DNA of 64,000 nucleotides from Campylobacter lari (GTDB lineage Bacteria; Campylobacterota; Campylobacteria; Campylobacterales; Campylobacteraceae): contig NZ_SMTT01000004.1 in assembly GCF_004357905.1 (NCBI RefSeq), forward strand, positions 1-64,000, in the 5' to 3' direction. The position numbers and the translations under genes were made by a program. Below are positions 27,827-37,031 of the stretch, in pieces; within the stretch, counting starts at the first letter, position 1, and the number at the start of each line of letters is the position of its first letter. The notes beneath the pieces are model-generated. The model was not told where the DNA came from, searched no databases, and worked only from the letters and a program-made list of their open reading frames with translations.

Positions 27827-28951
27827 TTATGTATTATAGGTTTGATCAAAAATATCTGCGTGTAAAATCTCTTCTAAAACCACTGTAGCATATGAACCTT
27901 TTTGCAAGAAAAATTCTAAAGTAAAATGAGCTTTTTCTTCATCATAATAACTTTTACAATCTTGCAAATAAGACCACATAAAGCGTCTTGAACCTTGCAT
28001 TTTATCTTTAAACTCATATGCAAAAGAAAAAATCTCATCTTCTAATTTTTTAGCTAGACCTTCATTTGTTTCATAAGCTTTAGAGCCTATTAAAAGCCCC
28101 ATAGAACTAATATCTTTTTGATTAAATCTTTCTACTTCACTTGGCAAATCTTCACATACAAAGCATTTACCAAAAGGATAATGCCCTAAAACTTCACCTT
28201 TTAAAAGCTTAAAAAACTGCTTTTGATTTTTTAAACTTTTGATTTCATCTTTATCTAAATCATAAATTTGTTTTATTTCTTTTTCACTAAAATCATTGAT
28301 AAAATGTGATAATTCCACCCTTTTACTCAAATATCTGTTAAAAAGTTCGCTTTGAAAGGCAGAAATTAAAAATTCTTGTATTTTTTTATTTTTGATTTTT
28401 TTACCTTTTAAAATTTCTAGTCCTTGTAAAAAATTATCTTGAAATTTACCAAAACGCTGATATCCAAAATAATTAGCAAAACCTTGTTCTTGGATATTTT
28501 TGAAAGCTTGTTCTATTTTTAAAGCATCTACTTTTGAAACTTTTTTTAATCTTATAAAAAATGAATTTCCTTTTAAATGCCCTATTCTAAGTTTATTATC
28601 ATGATAAAAACTTTCTAAAATTTTCATCTTATCATGTTTAAAATTTTTTAAGCCCTCTTCAAATTTTTTAGGCATAGAAATATATTGAAAAGTTAAGCCT
28701 TGTTTATCTTTTAAACCACTATAACCAAAATCTCTCATTTTAACACCGCTTTGCTCACTTAAAATTCTCAAAGCTTCACTGGTGCTTAGATCTTTTTTTT
28801 GTATATGTAAAATAAGATGTTCACCTTTACCACTAAATTCATACAAAGGCTTTTCTCTTACTACAAAATCATTACTATTTTTTGAAAAATACACATTTAT
28901 CGGGCTGTGTTTTAAAGTATATAAGGGCTTAAAAATGATGTTCTCTTCCAT
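27827..28951 (-). CDS. truD: tRNA pseudouridine(13) synthase TruD
   Basis: 374 residues from the ATG at 28951 with AGGAAGG upstream. The TruD signature is seen in [17 protein letters not shown] near 70-90, with the catalytic Asp in the KDKQ loop, and NYFGYQRFG near 160. It converts U13 of tRNA-Glu to pseudouridine. It overlaps the end of thiL by 23 bp. Confidence 0.93.
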   Translation of the reverse strand: MEENIIFKPLYTLKHSPINVYFSKNSNDFVVREKPLYEFSGKGEHLILHIQKKDLSTSEALRILSEQSGVKMRDFGYSGLKDKQGLTFQYISMPKKFEEGLKNFKHDKMKILESFYHDNKLRIGHLKGNSFFIRLKKVSKVDALKIEQAFKNIQEQGFANYFGYQRFGKFQDNFLQGLEILKGKKIKNKKIQEFLISAFQSELFNRYLSKRVELSHFINDFSEKEIKQIYDLDKDEIKSLKNQKQFFKLLKGEVLGHYPFGKCFVCEDLPSEVERFNQKDISSMGLLIGSKAYETNEGLAKKLEDEIFSFAYEFKDKMQGSRRFMWSYLQDCKSYYDEEKAHFTLEFFLQKGSYATVVLEEILHADIFDQTYNT

Positions 28952-29750
28952 AAAATTTATACCTTCCTGTTGTTGTTTTTGCAAAAATATTTAGTTTAAT
29001 TCTATGCTTTTTAGCCATATTTTGTATAAATATTTTATGTTTTTTATCAAAAGCAAATAAAATTTCATACTCTTCTGCACTATTTAAGCTAAATTTATCT
29101 AATTTTTTAAGAAATTTTATACCAAGTTGATTTATAAAGAGCATTCTCGATAGATCCTTATTTAAACCATCTGAAATATCCATACTTACTCTGACTTTTT
29201 TTGCTATATCATAAAAAAATTTCTGCCTTAAATTTGGTTTTATAAAACGATGTTTAGAATGTAATTTTCCACCGCGAAATAATATATTTAAACCTTTTAA
29301 ACTCTCACCTAATTTCCCACTAAAAGCAAGCAAATCTCCCTTTTTTAAACCTTTTCTAAAAATAGCCCTTTTATTCACTTTAGAAATAATAGTTATACTA
29401 ATATTAATTTTCCTATCTGCTATAGTATCTCCGCCTATAATTTGCACCCCAAATTCTTTTGCGCTATCTAGCAAGCCTTTTTGCAAAGCTTTAACTTGTT
29501 TCATTTCTAAACATTTTGGTAAAGAAAGCCCCAAAAGAGCGTATTTTGGTGTAGCATTCATAGCAATTGCATCAGAAATATTAACGAGCATAGCTTTTGC
29601 GCCAATTTGCTCTAAACTCATCCAAGAGCGTTTAAAATGCACATCCTCACAAAATAAATCTTTAGAATAACAATATCCATCGATGATTGCTCCATCATCT
29701 CCGTTGATAGAATTTGCAAAAGCATTTATAATAAATTTTTCTTTATCCAT
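28929..29750 (-). CDS. thiL: Thiamine-monophosphate kinase
   Basis: 273 residues, somewhat shorter than the usual 320. [10 protein letters not shown] (about 16-25) gives Mg/ATP-binding acids, followed by [29 protein letters not shown] and [34 protein letters not shown] is the C-terminal domain signature. It phosphorylates thiamine monophosphate to the active cofactor, which pyruvate oxidoreductase needs. It comes first in the thiL-truD pair. Confidence 0.92.
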   Translation of the reverse strand: MDKEKFIINAFANSINGDDGAIIDGYCYSKDLFCEDVHFKRSWMSLEQIGAKAMLVNISDAIAMNATPKYALLGLSLPKCLEMKQVKALQKGLLDSAKEFGVQIIGGDTIADRKINISITIISKVNKRAIFRKGLKKGDLLAFSGKLGESLKGLNILFRGGKLHSKHRFIKPNLRQKFFYDIAKKVRVSMDISDGLNKDLSRMLFINQLGIKFLKKLDKFSLNSAEEYEILFAFDKKHKIFIQNMAKKHRIKLNIFAKTTTGRYKFYGREHHF

Positions 29751-29847
29751 GTGAATATTTTATACAAAAAGCTTTTAATTTTATATAATAATCAAATTTT
29801 TATAAGTTTAAAATGTATATAATCAAAAATAATACCAAGGATAAAAA

Positions 29848-30486
29848 ATGCAAATAACTTTAAGAATTTTTCGTTTTGATAAAGATAGTGATTATTTAGC
29901 TTATTATAAACCATATGTTTATGATAGTAAAAATTTTAAAAGTGTTTATGATATTTTAAGTCAGATTAAAAAAGATGATATATATTTTGATTTTGAAGAA
30001 AATCCAGAAAGTTGTATTAAAGTTAATCAAGTTACCATTAGACAAAGAAGAGATTTAAGTAATATTATTGAAAGATTTGGAAAAGAACTCATCATAGAAC
30101 CACTCGATACTAAAAGAGCTATTAAAGACTTGATCATGGATAAGAGTGATTTTTTAGAAAAACTTGAGCTTTTTAAAGGACTTATTGACATACATGATAT
30201 AGAGCTTTACAAGCAATATGATTTTTTATATTATACAAGCGAAGTAAGAGAATTTCTACCTGAATATCTAGGAGATAGTTTCTTTATATTTGCCTATAAA
30301 ATGCTACTTAAATATCCAGAAAAAACTCCACAATTTTTAAAATTGATAGCAGATGAAGAAAAAGGAATTTATTATCATACTAAATTCAAAAATTTTATTT
30401 CATCTAATGAGCTTGACTATGAATCTTACATCAAAGAATTAAAAGTTATGCTTGTAAAATCAGGTCTTGCAAGAAGTATTTTTTAA
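29848..30486 (+). CDS. FrdB-like N-terminal-domain protein without cluster cysteines (DUF5644-like, Cj1459)
   Basis: 212 residues. The start MQITLRIFRFDKDSDYLAYY followed by a beta-grasp-like stretch (SVYDILSQIKKDDIYFDF, CIKVNQVTIRQRRDLS) looks like the N-terminal 2Fe-2S domain of succinate/fumarate reductase iron-sulfur subunits, but the cluster Cys residues are missing and only one Cys remains there. The C-terminal half is helical with no 4Fe-4S motif. I recall the label DUF5644 for this family. It precedes an HdrB-like gene by 9 bp, and the two probably form a complex. Confidence 0.6.
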   Translation: MQITLRIFRFDKDSDYLAYYKPYVYDSKNFKSVYDILSQIKKDDIYFDFEENPESCIKVNQVTIRQRRDLSNIIERFGKELIIEPLDTKRAIKDLIMDKSDFLEKLELFKGLIDIHDIELYKQYDFLYYTSEVREFLPEYLGDSFFIFAYKMLLKYPEKTPQFLKLIADEEKGIYYHTKFKNFISSNELDYESYIKELKVMLVKSGLARSIF

Positions 30487-30495
30487 GGAATTAAA

Positions 30496-31200
30496 ATGTA
30501 TAAAATTTATACCAATAGCAATAATGATTTATTTTGTTATTTTGATATTATCAAAAATGTCTTAGATACAGTCGGTGTTGAAAGCACATTATGTGAAAAA
30601 CCTTTGGGTAAAAATTATTTTATTATTGACTATGATCCTAAAGATATTTTAGATGAATATTCTAGAATGATGAGTGAGAATAATATCTTAGCTTGCGAAT
30701 ATAGCTCTTATGAAATTATGAGTAAAATCGATAAGATTAAATACGCTCCAAAGTTTTTTTTAAAATACTTAAAAACAGAACACATTAAATATTTTTTTGA
30801 TAAATTTAACATAGGTGTATATCAAGGATTTTCCCATGCTAATTGCTCTTTAGAACTTGCTAAGATTCTTAAAGCAAATATAATTGATTTTGAAAGAAAA
30901 TATAAGAGTTGTGGCTATGGGTTCTTAAGTTTAAATGCGCAATTAGCTTATAAAAGTGCAGCAGCAATCATTTTAGATGCTTATGATAGTGGTTGTGATT
31001 TTTTAGTTGTAGAAGATTTTTATTCTTTTTATATGTTTGATAAGTGTTCTAAAGAATTACAAGCAATTTCAAATAGAAATTTTGAAGATTTTTATATTTT
31101 AAGTTTCGCAGAGCTTGCAAATTTAGCTCTAGGTATAGTACCATACACTTTAAAAAAACACAAATTAAAAGTGAGTTTAGTCAATGAAAATCGCTCTTGA
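30496..31200 (+). CDS. HdrB/SdhE-like CCG-domain protein with degenerate motif (Cj1460)
   Basis: 234 residues. Its layout mimics HdrB/SdhE subunits: GVYQGFSHANCSLELAKIL mid-chain, then YKSCGYGFLS where family members have CCG, then DAYDSGCDFLVVEDFYSF and MFDKCSKEL where they have the CPxC motif. A few Cys remain, but each canonical pair has lost one partner. Its partner upstream resembles FrdB. The pair may be a structural or regulatory relic of the methylmenaquinol:fumarate reductase (MfrABE) module; the function is unknown. It overlaps the next gene by 17 bp. Confidence 0.6.
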   Translation: MYKIYTNSNNDLFCYFDIIKNVLDTVGVESTLCEKPLGKNYFIIDYDPKDILDEYSRMMSENNILACEYSSYEIMSKIDKIKYAPKFFLKYLKTEHIKYFFDKFNIGVYQGFSHANCSLELAKILKANIIDFERKYKSCGYGFLSLNAQLAYKSAAAIILDAYDSGCDFLVVEDFYSFYMFDKCSKELQAISNRNFEDFYILSFAELANLALGIVPYTLKKHKLKVSLVNENRS

Positions 31201-31579
31201 ATGCAAGGATTTAATTTTAGAAAAAACTTTAGAAATTGCTTTAAAAGATTTTTTAGTTTTAAAAAAAGATTGTGATTTTTTAGTCTGTGATGAAAAAATC
31301 AACACACAAAAGCCACAATTTATCATCAACAAAAAATCAAATTTCTTAACTCACCCTTTTAACATAGAAGAGTTGCTATGTGCTTTAAATGATTTCAATG
31401 CAAGCTTGCAAAATATTGCCTATAAAATAGCAATGCGTGAGAAAAAAATTATGAATCAAAAATGTGAAGCCATTTTAGAACAACTACGCCAAGAAAGTCA
31501 TGAAAAAATCGATGCAATATTTGATCTTTATAAAACAGAGTTAAAAAATCTTATCAAAGAAGAAAGTAATAATGCATAA
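31184..31579 (+). CDS. Hypothetical protein with C-terminal coiled coil
   Basis: 131 residues. Residues 1-75 alternate short hydrophobic strands and charged turns (ALECKDLILEKTLEIALKDF, DCDFLVCDEK, PFNIEELLCAL), which loosely resembles a truncated receiver domain without phosphorylatable Asp. Residues 80-131 form a charged helix. I do not recognise the family. It overlaps both neighbours, by 17 bp and 8 bp, so it is a real coupled gene in this operon. Confidence 0.6.
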   Translation: MKIALECKDLILEKTLEIALKDFLVLKKDCDFLVCDEKINTQKPQFIINKKSNFLTHPFNIEELLCALNDFNASLQNIAYKIAMREKKIMNQKCEAILEQLRQESHEKIDAIFDLYKTELKNLIKEESNNA

Positions 31580-32228
31580 AACACAAGAATATCAAAGCGT
31601 AAGAGATTTTTTAAAAAATTACAAAGAGGATAAAAAAACAAGCTCAAAAAAACAAGCTCAAAAAATTTACACCACCATAGAAAGTGGAATTTATAAGGGT
31701 AAAAAAATTTTACTTCCTAGCCTAGATACCACAAGAAGCACTAAAAGCATAGTAAAATCATGTGTTTTTAATGTTTTGCGTTTTTCTTTGCAAGATAAGG
31801 TTTTTATAGAGGCCTTTGGAGGAAGTGCTTTAATGGCATTAGAAGCAAGAAGCAATGGTTGTTTAAAAAGTTATGCCATAGAAAAAGATAAAAAGGCTTA
31901 TGAAATAGCTTTAAAAAACGCTTCTGGTGTTGATCAAAATACTCTTTGTTTTAATGATGATACTTTTAAAAAAACTCCTCAAATTATTCAAAATTCCAAA
32001 GAAGATATTATTTTATATCTTGATCCTCCATTTGATATTAGAGAAGGTTTTTTTGATATTTATGAAAAAACTTTAAAATTGATAGAAAATATACAAAATT
32101 CAAATGTAAAAATCATTATCATTGAACACCACAGCACTTTTAAAACTCCAACTAAAATACAAGATTATGAGAAAACTAAAGAAAAAAAATTTGGCTCAAC
32201 TACTCTAAGTTTTTACTCCTTTATATAA
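31572..32228 (+). CDS. rsmD: RsmD-like 16S rRNA guanine-N2 methyltransferase
   Basis: 218 residues. KILLPSLDTTRSTKSIVKSC is the RsmD substrate-side motif, VFIEAFGGSALMALEARSNG the SAM-binding motif I (about 75-95), and LYLDPPFDI the catalytic DPPF motif near 150. It methylates G966-type positions of 16S rRNA. The N-terminal 40 residues are an extra Lys-rich stretch. It ends 58 bases before flgI, with a sigma-54 promoter in between. Confidence 0.85.
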   Translation: MHKTQEYQSVRDFLKNYKEDKKTSSKKQAQKIYTTIESGIYKGKKILLPSLDTTRSTKSIVKSCVFNVLRFSLQDKVFIEAFGGSALMALEARSNGCLKSYAIEKDKKAYEIALKNASGVDQNTLCFNDDTFKKTPQIIQNSKEDIILYLDPPFDIREGFFDIYEKTLKLIENIQNSNVKIIIIEHHSTFKTPTKIQDYEKTKEKKFGSTTLSFYSFI

Positions 32229-32230
32229 AT

Positions 32231-32249
32231 TTGGAACTTTTTTTGCTTT
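32231..32249 (+). promoter_or_regulatory. Sigma-54 (RpoN) promoter of the flgI cluster
   Basis: TTGGAAC, five T, then TTGCTTT: GG at 32233-32234 and GC at 32245-32246 with the required 10-base spacing, 37 bases before flgI. Rod, ring and hook genes of Campylobacter are RpoN/FlgR-dependent. Confidence 0.88.
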
Positions 32250-32286
32250 AATTTTATGAAAATAGCATAGATTAAAGGAAGAATCG

Positions 32287-33333
32287 ATGAGAATATTATT
32301 ATTTTGCTTGGTATTAAATCTAAGCGTTTTTGCAGCTACTATTAAAGAACTTACCAATGTAGTGGGTGTTAGAGATAACCAACTTATAGGATATGGTTTG
32401 GTTGTTGGTTTAAATGGAAGTGGAGATGGTACAAGTAGCGAATTTACTCTACAATCTATTTCAAATATGCTTCAAGGTATGAATGTAAAAGTTAGCCCAG
32501 GCGATATAAAATCAAAAAATACAGCAGCAGTAATGGTAACAGCAAAACTTCCTGCTTTTGCAAGAAGCGGAGATAAACTTGATGTAAGTGTAGCTTCTTT
32601 AGGTGATGCAAAATCTTTACAAGGTGGAACCTTACTTATGACAGCTCTAAAAGGAGTTGATGGAGAGATTTATGCAGTAGCTCAAGGTTCATTAGCTATA
32701 GGTGGACTTAGCCCAAGACCGGGTGCAGCAGGAACACACTCAACCTCAGCAAATGTTATTAATGGCGCTGTAGTAGAAAGAGAAATTCCACAAAACTTTA
32801 GTCAAAGCGAAGATTTGATTTTAAGCTTAAAAGAAGCAGATTTTAAAACAGCTAATAATATAGAAAGAGTTTTAAATACTATTTTTGACGCAGATATAGC
32901 AAAAGCTTTAGATTCTAGAACTATAAAATTAACAAAACCTGAAGAATTTTCTCATGTTGAATTTATGGCAAGAGTATTAGAACAAGATATAGCTTATACC
33001 CCAGAAAGCAAAGTAATCATTGATGAAAGAACAGGAACTATCGTTGCGGGAGTAAATATAGAAGTTGAACCTATATTAATTACTCATAAAGATATTACTA
33101 TAAAAATCGATCCAAACAATACCGTAGCTTTAGGACAAAATGAAATCGATATGAAAGATGGTGGTATTTTAGACCCTGTATCTAATACTTTAAAAATCAC
33201 AAACAATAAAACAACAGTAGCAAACATAGCTAGAATGTTAAATAAACTTGGAGCAGCACCAAATGATATCATAGCTATTATGCAAAATCTAAAAAGAGCT
33301 GGTGCAATCAGCGCTGAATTAGAGGTGATATGA
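32287..33333 (+). CDS. flgI: Flagellar P-ring protein FlgI
   Basis: 348 residues with a Sec signal peptide (MRILLFCLVLNLSVFA). Family segments are NQLIGYGLVVGLNGSGDGT (about 30-48), SPGDIKSKNTAAVMVTAKLP and GGLSPRPGAAGTHSTSAN. It forms the periplasmic P ring around the flagellar rod; in Campylobacter the basal disk and motor scaffold are built on it. First gene of flgI-J-M-N-K. Confidence 0.97.
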   Translation: MRILLFCLVLNLSVFAATIKELTNVVGVRDNQLIGYGLVVGLNGSGDGTSSEFTLQSISNMLQGMNVKVSPGDIKSKNTAAVMVTAKLPAFARSGDKLDVSVASLGDAKSLQGGTLLMTALKGVDGEIYAVAQGSLAIGGLSPRPGAAGTHSTSANVINGAVVEREIPQNFSQSEDLILSLKEADFKTANNIERVLNTIFDADIAKALDSRTIKLTKPEEFSHVEFMARVLEQDIAYTPESKVIIDERTGTIVAGVNIEVEPILITHKDITIKIDPNNTVALGQNEIDMKDGGILDPVSNTLKITNNKTTVANIARMLNKLGAAPNDIIAIMQNLKRAGAISAELEVI

Positions 33334-33698
33334 TGAGAGTTGATAATTATTTAGCGAGCAAAAATTACAGCAGTGAGCTTTATGAAAACATTACCAAGCA
33401 TAATAATAGCTATAAGGCTGCTAAAAACTATGCAGATAGTGCTTTTAAAAATGATTTAACTCATATACAAGCATTAAATGATGAAGATAAAGCTTTAAAA
33501 GAACAAACCGATGCTTTTGAAGCTTTCTTAATCAAAAGTGTTTTGGATATTTCTTTAAAACAAGAAAATTCTTTATTTGGAAAAGATGCAAGTGATGAAA
33601 TTTATTCATCTATGTATAATGATACTATGAGTAAAGCATTAAGTGGTGGTTTAGGTTTTTCAAAATTATTATTTGATTATTTAAAAGAAAGGCGTTAA
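33330..33698 (+). CDS. flgJ: FlgJ-like rod-binding protein (single domain)
   Basis: 122 residues carrying only the rod-binding domain: FEAFLIKSVLDISLKQENSL and MYNDTMSKALSGGLGFSKLL. The muramidase domain of enteric FlgJ is absent, as usual in Campylobacterota. It acts as the rod cap or chaperone. The start overlaps the flgI stop by 4 bp. Confidence 0.9.
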   Translation: MMRVDNYLASKNYSSELYENITKHNNSYKAAKNYADSAFKNDLTHIQALNDEDKALKEQTDAFEAFLIKSVLDISLKQENSLFGKDASDEIYSSMYNDTMSKALSGGLGFSKLLFDYLKERR

Positions 33699-33721
33699 GT
33701 TATTTTTTTAAGTGTCGATAT
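33695..33721 (+). promoter_or_regulatory. Candidate sigma-28 promoter of flgM
   Basis: TTAAG at 33695-33699, then CGATAT at 33716-33721, 37 bases before flgM. It would place the anti-sigma factor under its own target FliA in addition to read-through from flgI. Confidence 0.75.
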
Positions 33722-33758
33722 GGTTCTTAGAGTTTTTCAATAGAACTGGAGGCTTAAA

Positions 33759-33965
33759 ATGATAAACCCTATACATCAAAGCTATGTGGCTCAAGTTGCT
33801 ACTAGCGATATAAATAAAACAGAAAACAAAGAAAATAACAAGGCAAAAGAAACTCAAAAGGTAGAAGAAAATAAGGCATCTTTTATTGCTTCACAAATAA
33901 AGAATGGCGAGTATAAAATAGACTTGCAAGCCACTTCAAAAGCAATAGTAGATTCTTTATTATAA
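33759..33965 (+). CDS. flgM: Anti-sigma-28 factor FlgM
   Basis: 68 residues, shorter than the enteric FlgM but normal for Campylobacter. The N-terminal half is Asn/Lys/Glu-rich and probably disordered; the C-terminal half (KASFIASQIKNGEYKIDLQA) is the FliA-binding helix region. FlgM holds FliA inactive until it is exported. GGAGG precedes the start. Its position before flgN and flgK is conserved. Confidence 0.93.
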   Translation: MINPIHQSYVAQVATSDINKTENKENNKAKETQKVEENKASFIASQIKNGEYKIDLQATSKAIVDSLL

Positions 33966-34007
33966 TTTTTATCCTTTTTTGGGTTAGTGCCTAAGAAAGG
34001 ATAAAAA
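33966..34007 (+). promoter_or_regulatory. Long hairpin covering the flgN ribosome-binding site
   Basis: A perfect 12-bp stem (33966-33977 with 33996-34007) is extended inwards by TTGGG/CCTAA pairing with G-U pairs and a 6-base loop. Its right arm contains AAAGGA, the flgN Shine-Dalgarno sequence, and ends at the flgN ATG (34008). No T run follows, so it is unlikely to be a terminator. Confidence 0.75.
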
Positions 34008-34442
34008 ATGGTTAAACAACACTTAGACAAAACAAATTCTATTTTAGAAAAACTCATCAATCTTACTTTAGAAGATATAGCTCAAATTCAAGCTGCTAAT
34101 CACCAACATGTTAGCAAAAGCGTAGAAGAAAAAACTAAACTTGTAAATGATTTTCAAATTGCTAAAAAAAATCTTGATAAGGCTTTAGTAGAACTTAGCA
34201 ATCAAGGAAACAATAAGGGTTTAGACGAACTTTTAGATGATGAAGATAAAGAAAAACTTGCTCTTTTAAAGCAAAATTTAAATACCTTGCACCAAAAAAA
34301 TAAAGAGTATGCTAAGCTAGCTCTTATTATTAAAAATTTTTACGACAATCTTTTAAACACAATGTTTGAACAAAATGGAACAAATAATGCTTATGGGGAT
34401 AATAAGACAATTCCAGATTCATTATTTAAGATCAATGTTTAA
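34008..34442 (+). CDS. flgN: FlgN-type hook-junction chaperone
   Basis: 144 residues, all helical and charged, with coiled-coil stretches (SILEKLINLTLEDIAQIQAA, ALLKQNLNTLHQKNKEYAKL) as in FlgN-family export chaperones. It would hold the hook-junction proteins FlgK and FlgL for the flagellar export gate; the place between flgM and flgK supports this. The ribosome-binding site is buried in a hairpin. Confidence 0.8.
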   Translation: MVKQHLDKTNSILEKLINLTLEDIAQIQAANHQHVSKSVEEKTKLVNDFQIAKKNLDKALVELSNQGNNKGLDELLDDEDKEKLALLKQNLNTLHQKNKEYAKLALIIKNFYDNLLNTMFEQNGTNNAYGDNKTIPDSLFKINV

Positions 34443-34452
34443 AGGCTAAGTC

Positions 34453-36282
34453 ATGGGAATTTTTGATAGTTTATATACAGGGGTTAGTGGTATAAGAGCT
34501 GCTGAACTTCAAATCAATACCACAGGTAACAATATCTCTAATGCAAATGCAGTATTTTATACTAGACAAAGAGCGGTGCAAAGTTCAGGTATGTCTCTTG
34601 ATAGAGGTGGCTTACACCTAGGAACAGGTACGCAAATTGATACTATTAAAAGATTGCATGATGAGCATTCTTATTATGAGCTAAAAAACGCCACTACTCA
34701 ACAAAACTATACAAATTATTTAGGACAAATTTTACAAGAAGCAAGTCAAAGATTTCCTGATATGCAAGGAACTGGTATTTTACAAGATTATAAAAATTAC
34801 TATGATGCGTGGAATAACTTTGCTTCCAACCCAAGCGATGGAGCAAGTAAAATAGATCTTGTTAATAGTGCAAACACATTAGCTCAAAACATACAAAAAA
34901 CATTACAAGATCTTAGCAAAATGCAACAAACAGTTAATGAGCAAATTCAACAAACCGTAGATGAGATTAATAACATTGGTCAAGAAATTGCAAATATTAA
35001 TAAACAACTTGAAAATGAAGAAGTTTTACCTACCGATAATGCAAATCAACTAAGAGATAAAAGAGATGAGCTCGAACTTAGACTTTCAAAGTTAGTTAAT
35101 GCTGTTGCTTGGAAAGGAACAAGCTCTCAAGATAGTACTTTAGAATCTACCATGACTGATTCTGGAAGATATTATGATTTAAGTATTCAAGGTTTTAGTA
35201 TAGTAAATGGCTCTAGCTTTCACCCTTTAAAATTAGATAATAACAACCCTAATGGTTTTTATCAAATTTATTATGAAGTAAATGATGAAAACCGCTATGA
35301 TTTAACAAGCAAAATTTCAGGCGGACAGCTTGGTGCTCAACTTGATCTTAGAGGTAGAAATTATGATGGCAATCATGATACTTACAGCGATGGAAAATTA
35401 CAAGAGTATAAAGATATGCTCAATACCTTTACAAAAACACTCATAACTCAAACTAATAATGTCTATGCTCAAGCAGCAACCGATAAAGTAAATTCAGATG
35501 ATTTAAAAGGTTTAAAATCTGATACTTCTTTAATGAGTTATGATAAAAACATCCAAGCAGGAAGCTTTGACATCACAGTTTATGATGAAAAAGGTGAGCC
35601 GGTTGCTACTAGAACTATAAAAATAGATGTTAATACCACTATAGAAGATGTTATTAAACAAATCAATGCAGATATTGATGATAATAAAAATGGTCAAGGT
35701 GGTGATGATTTAAATGATTATTTTCAAGCCTTTTATCATTATGATGGAAAAAGTGATAGCGGAAATTTCCAAATCAATGGCTTAAAAAAAGGTTATAAAA
35801 TAGCTTTTAAAGACAATGGCACAAATTTCCCAGGCGCTTTAAATGTATCTTCATTTTTTAATGGTCAAGATGCAAGTAGCATTAATGTAAATTCAAGCAT
35901 TAGAAATGATCCAAATAGTTTAAAAGCTAGTTCAAACGGAGTTGATGGAAATAACGATGTAGCTAACGCTATGTTGCAACTTCAAAATCAAAAAGTAAAT
36001 TTTTATAATAAAGATGGTACAGTAGATACTATGACTTTGGATGGATATTATAGAAAATTTACAGGCCAAATTGCTTCAGATGCTGAAAGCAATGGCTTTG
36101 CGCATGCAACTAATATGACGGTATTTAATACAGCTTATGCAGAATACCAATCAAAAAGTGGTGTAAATACCAATGAAGAATTAGCAGCACTCATACAATA
36201 TCAAGCAAGTTATGGCGCTGCAGCTAAAATCGTAACTACCGTTGATCAAATGCTTGAAACCTTACTTGGTTTAAAATCTTAA
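34453..36282 (+). CDS. flgK: Flagellar hook-associated protein 1
   Basis: 609 residues. MGIFDSLYTGVSGIRAAELQ and TTGNNISNANAVFYTRQRA are the N-terminal D0 motifs; NTNEELAALIQYQASYGAAA and IVTTVDQMLETLLGL are the C-terminal ones. FlgK is the first hook-filament junction protein. The middle region, about residues 200-520, is variable and surface exposed. It ends on the first base of the next start codon. Confidence 0.96.
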   Translation: MGIFDSLYTGVSGIRAAELQINTTGNNISNANAVFYTRQRAVQSSGMSLDRGGLHLGTGTQIDTIKRLHDEHSYYELKNATTQQNYTNYLGQILQEASQRFPDMQGTGILQDYKNYYDAWNNFASNPSDGASKIDLVNSANTLAQNIQKTLQDLSKMQQTVNEQIQQTVDEINNIGQEIANINKQLENEEVLPTDNANQLRDKRDELELRLSKLVNAVAWKGTSSQDSTLESTMTDSGRYYDLSIQGFSIVNGSSFHPLKLDNNNPNGFYQIYYEVNDENRYDLTSKISGGQLGAQLDLRGRNYDGNHDTYSDGKLQEYKDMLNTFTKTLITQTNNVYAQAATDKVNSDDLKGLKSDTSLMSYDKNIQAGSFDITVYDEKGEPVATRTIKIDVNTTIEDVIKQINADIDDNKNGQGGDDLNDYFQAFYHYDGKSDSGNFQINGLKKGYKIAFKDNGTNFPGALNVSSFFNGQDASSINVNSSIRNDPNSLKASSNGVDGNNDVANAMLQLQNQKVNFYNKDGTVDTMTLDGYYRKFTGQIASDAESNGFAHATNMTVFNTAYAEYQSKSGVNTNEELAALIQYQASYGAAAKIVTTVDQMLETLLGLKS

Positions 36283-37031
36283 TGCAAATTAAAGCTCTTT
36301 TAGATGAAGCAATTTTAAGCAAAAACACTCAAAAAGAGCTTTTCTCTCATCCTGATCCTTTACAAATTGCAAGTGTTTATAAAGATGAAAATATAGCCTT
36401 GCTTTGTGCTTTATTTGCCTATGGAAATGCTAAAAATATTGTAAATTTTTTAAATAAACTTGATTTTTCCTTGCTTGAGAAAAGCGATGAGATTATTAAA
36501 AAAGAATGTAAAAATCTAAAATACCGCTTTCAAAACTCTCAAGATATAGCTCAAATTTTCATCACACTCAAGCGCTTAAAAAATGAAGATAGTATAGAAA
36601 ATATTTTTACCAAAACTTATCAAAAAGAGCAAAACATAACACAAGCAATAAAAGCTTTCATAGAAACAATTTACAAGCTTAATCCTTATAAAAGTTATGG
36701 TTATGAATTTTTCTTTTCAAAAGAATTTAACATTCCAAAAGGTCCTTTAAAAAGATACAATATGTATCTTAGGTGGATGGTAAGAAAAGATGAATTAGAT
36801 TTAGGTTTGTTTAAAAATATAGACAAAAAAGATTTACTCATACCCTTAGATACTCATACTCATAAAGTTTCATTAAAACTTAAGCTTTTAAAGCGTAAGA
36901 TTTATGATTTTAAAAGTGTTTTAGAACTTACGCAAAGTCTTAAAAAATTCGATCCTACTGATCCTATAAAATATGATTTTGCTTTATATAGAATCGGACA
37001 AAACAAGGAAAGCTTATGGAGCTTGAATTAA
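36282..37031 (+). CDS. DUF2400 / TIGR02757 family protein
   Basis: 249 residues. Family patterns are LCALFAYGNAKNIVNFLNKL, KRYNMYLRWMVRKDELDLGL and LIPLDTHTHKVSLKLKLLKR; the last recalls helix-hairpin-helix DNA glycosylases, in which members of this family have been placed, but no activity is known. It overlaps flgK by one base and the next gene by 16 bases. Confidence 0.75.
   Translation: MQIKALLDEAILSKNTQKELFSHPDPLQIASVYKDENIALLCALFAYGNAKNIVNFLNKLDFSLLEKSDEIIKKECKNLKYRFQNSQDIAQIFITLKRLKNEDSIENIFTKTYQKEQNITQAIKAFIETIYKLNPYKSYGYEFFFSKEFNIPKGPLKRYNMYLRWMVRKDELDLGLFKNIDKKDLLIPLDTHTHKVSLKLKLLKRKIYDFKSVLELTQSLKKFDPTDPIKYDFALYRIGQNKESLWSLN

Noticed and set aside
29848-32228. The FrdB/HdrB-like pair with its neighbours as a new defence island.
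   Set aside because: No nuclease, ATPase or mobile marker is present, and the gene order matches the conserved C. jejuni locus.
33722-33747. Short hairpin GGTTCT/AGAACT before flgM.
   Set aside because: Its left arm would lie before the expected start of the FliA-dependent transcript, so it would only exist on read-through RNA.
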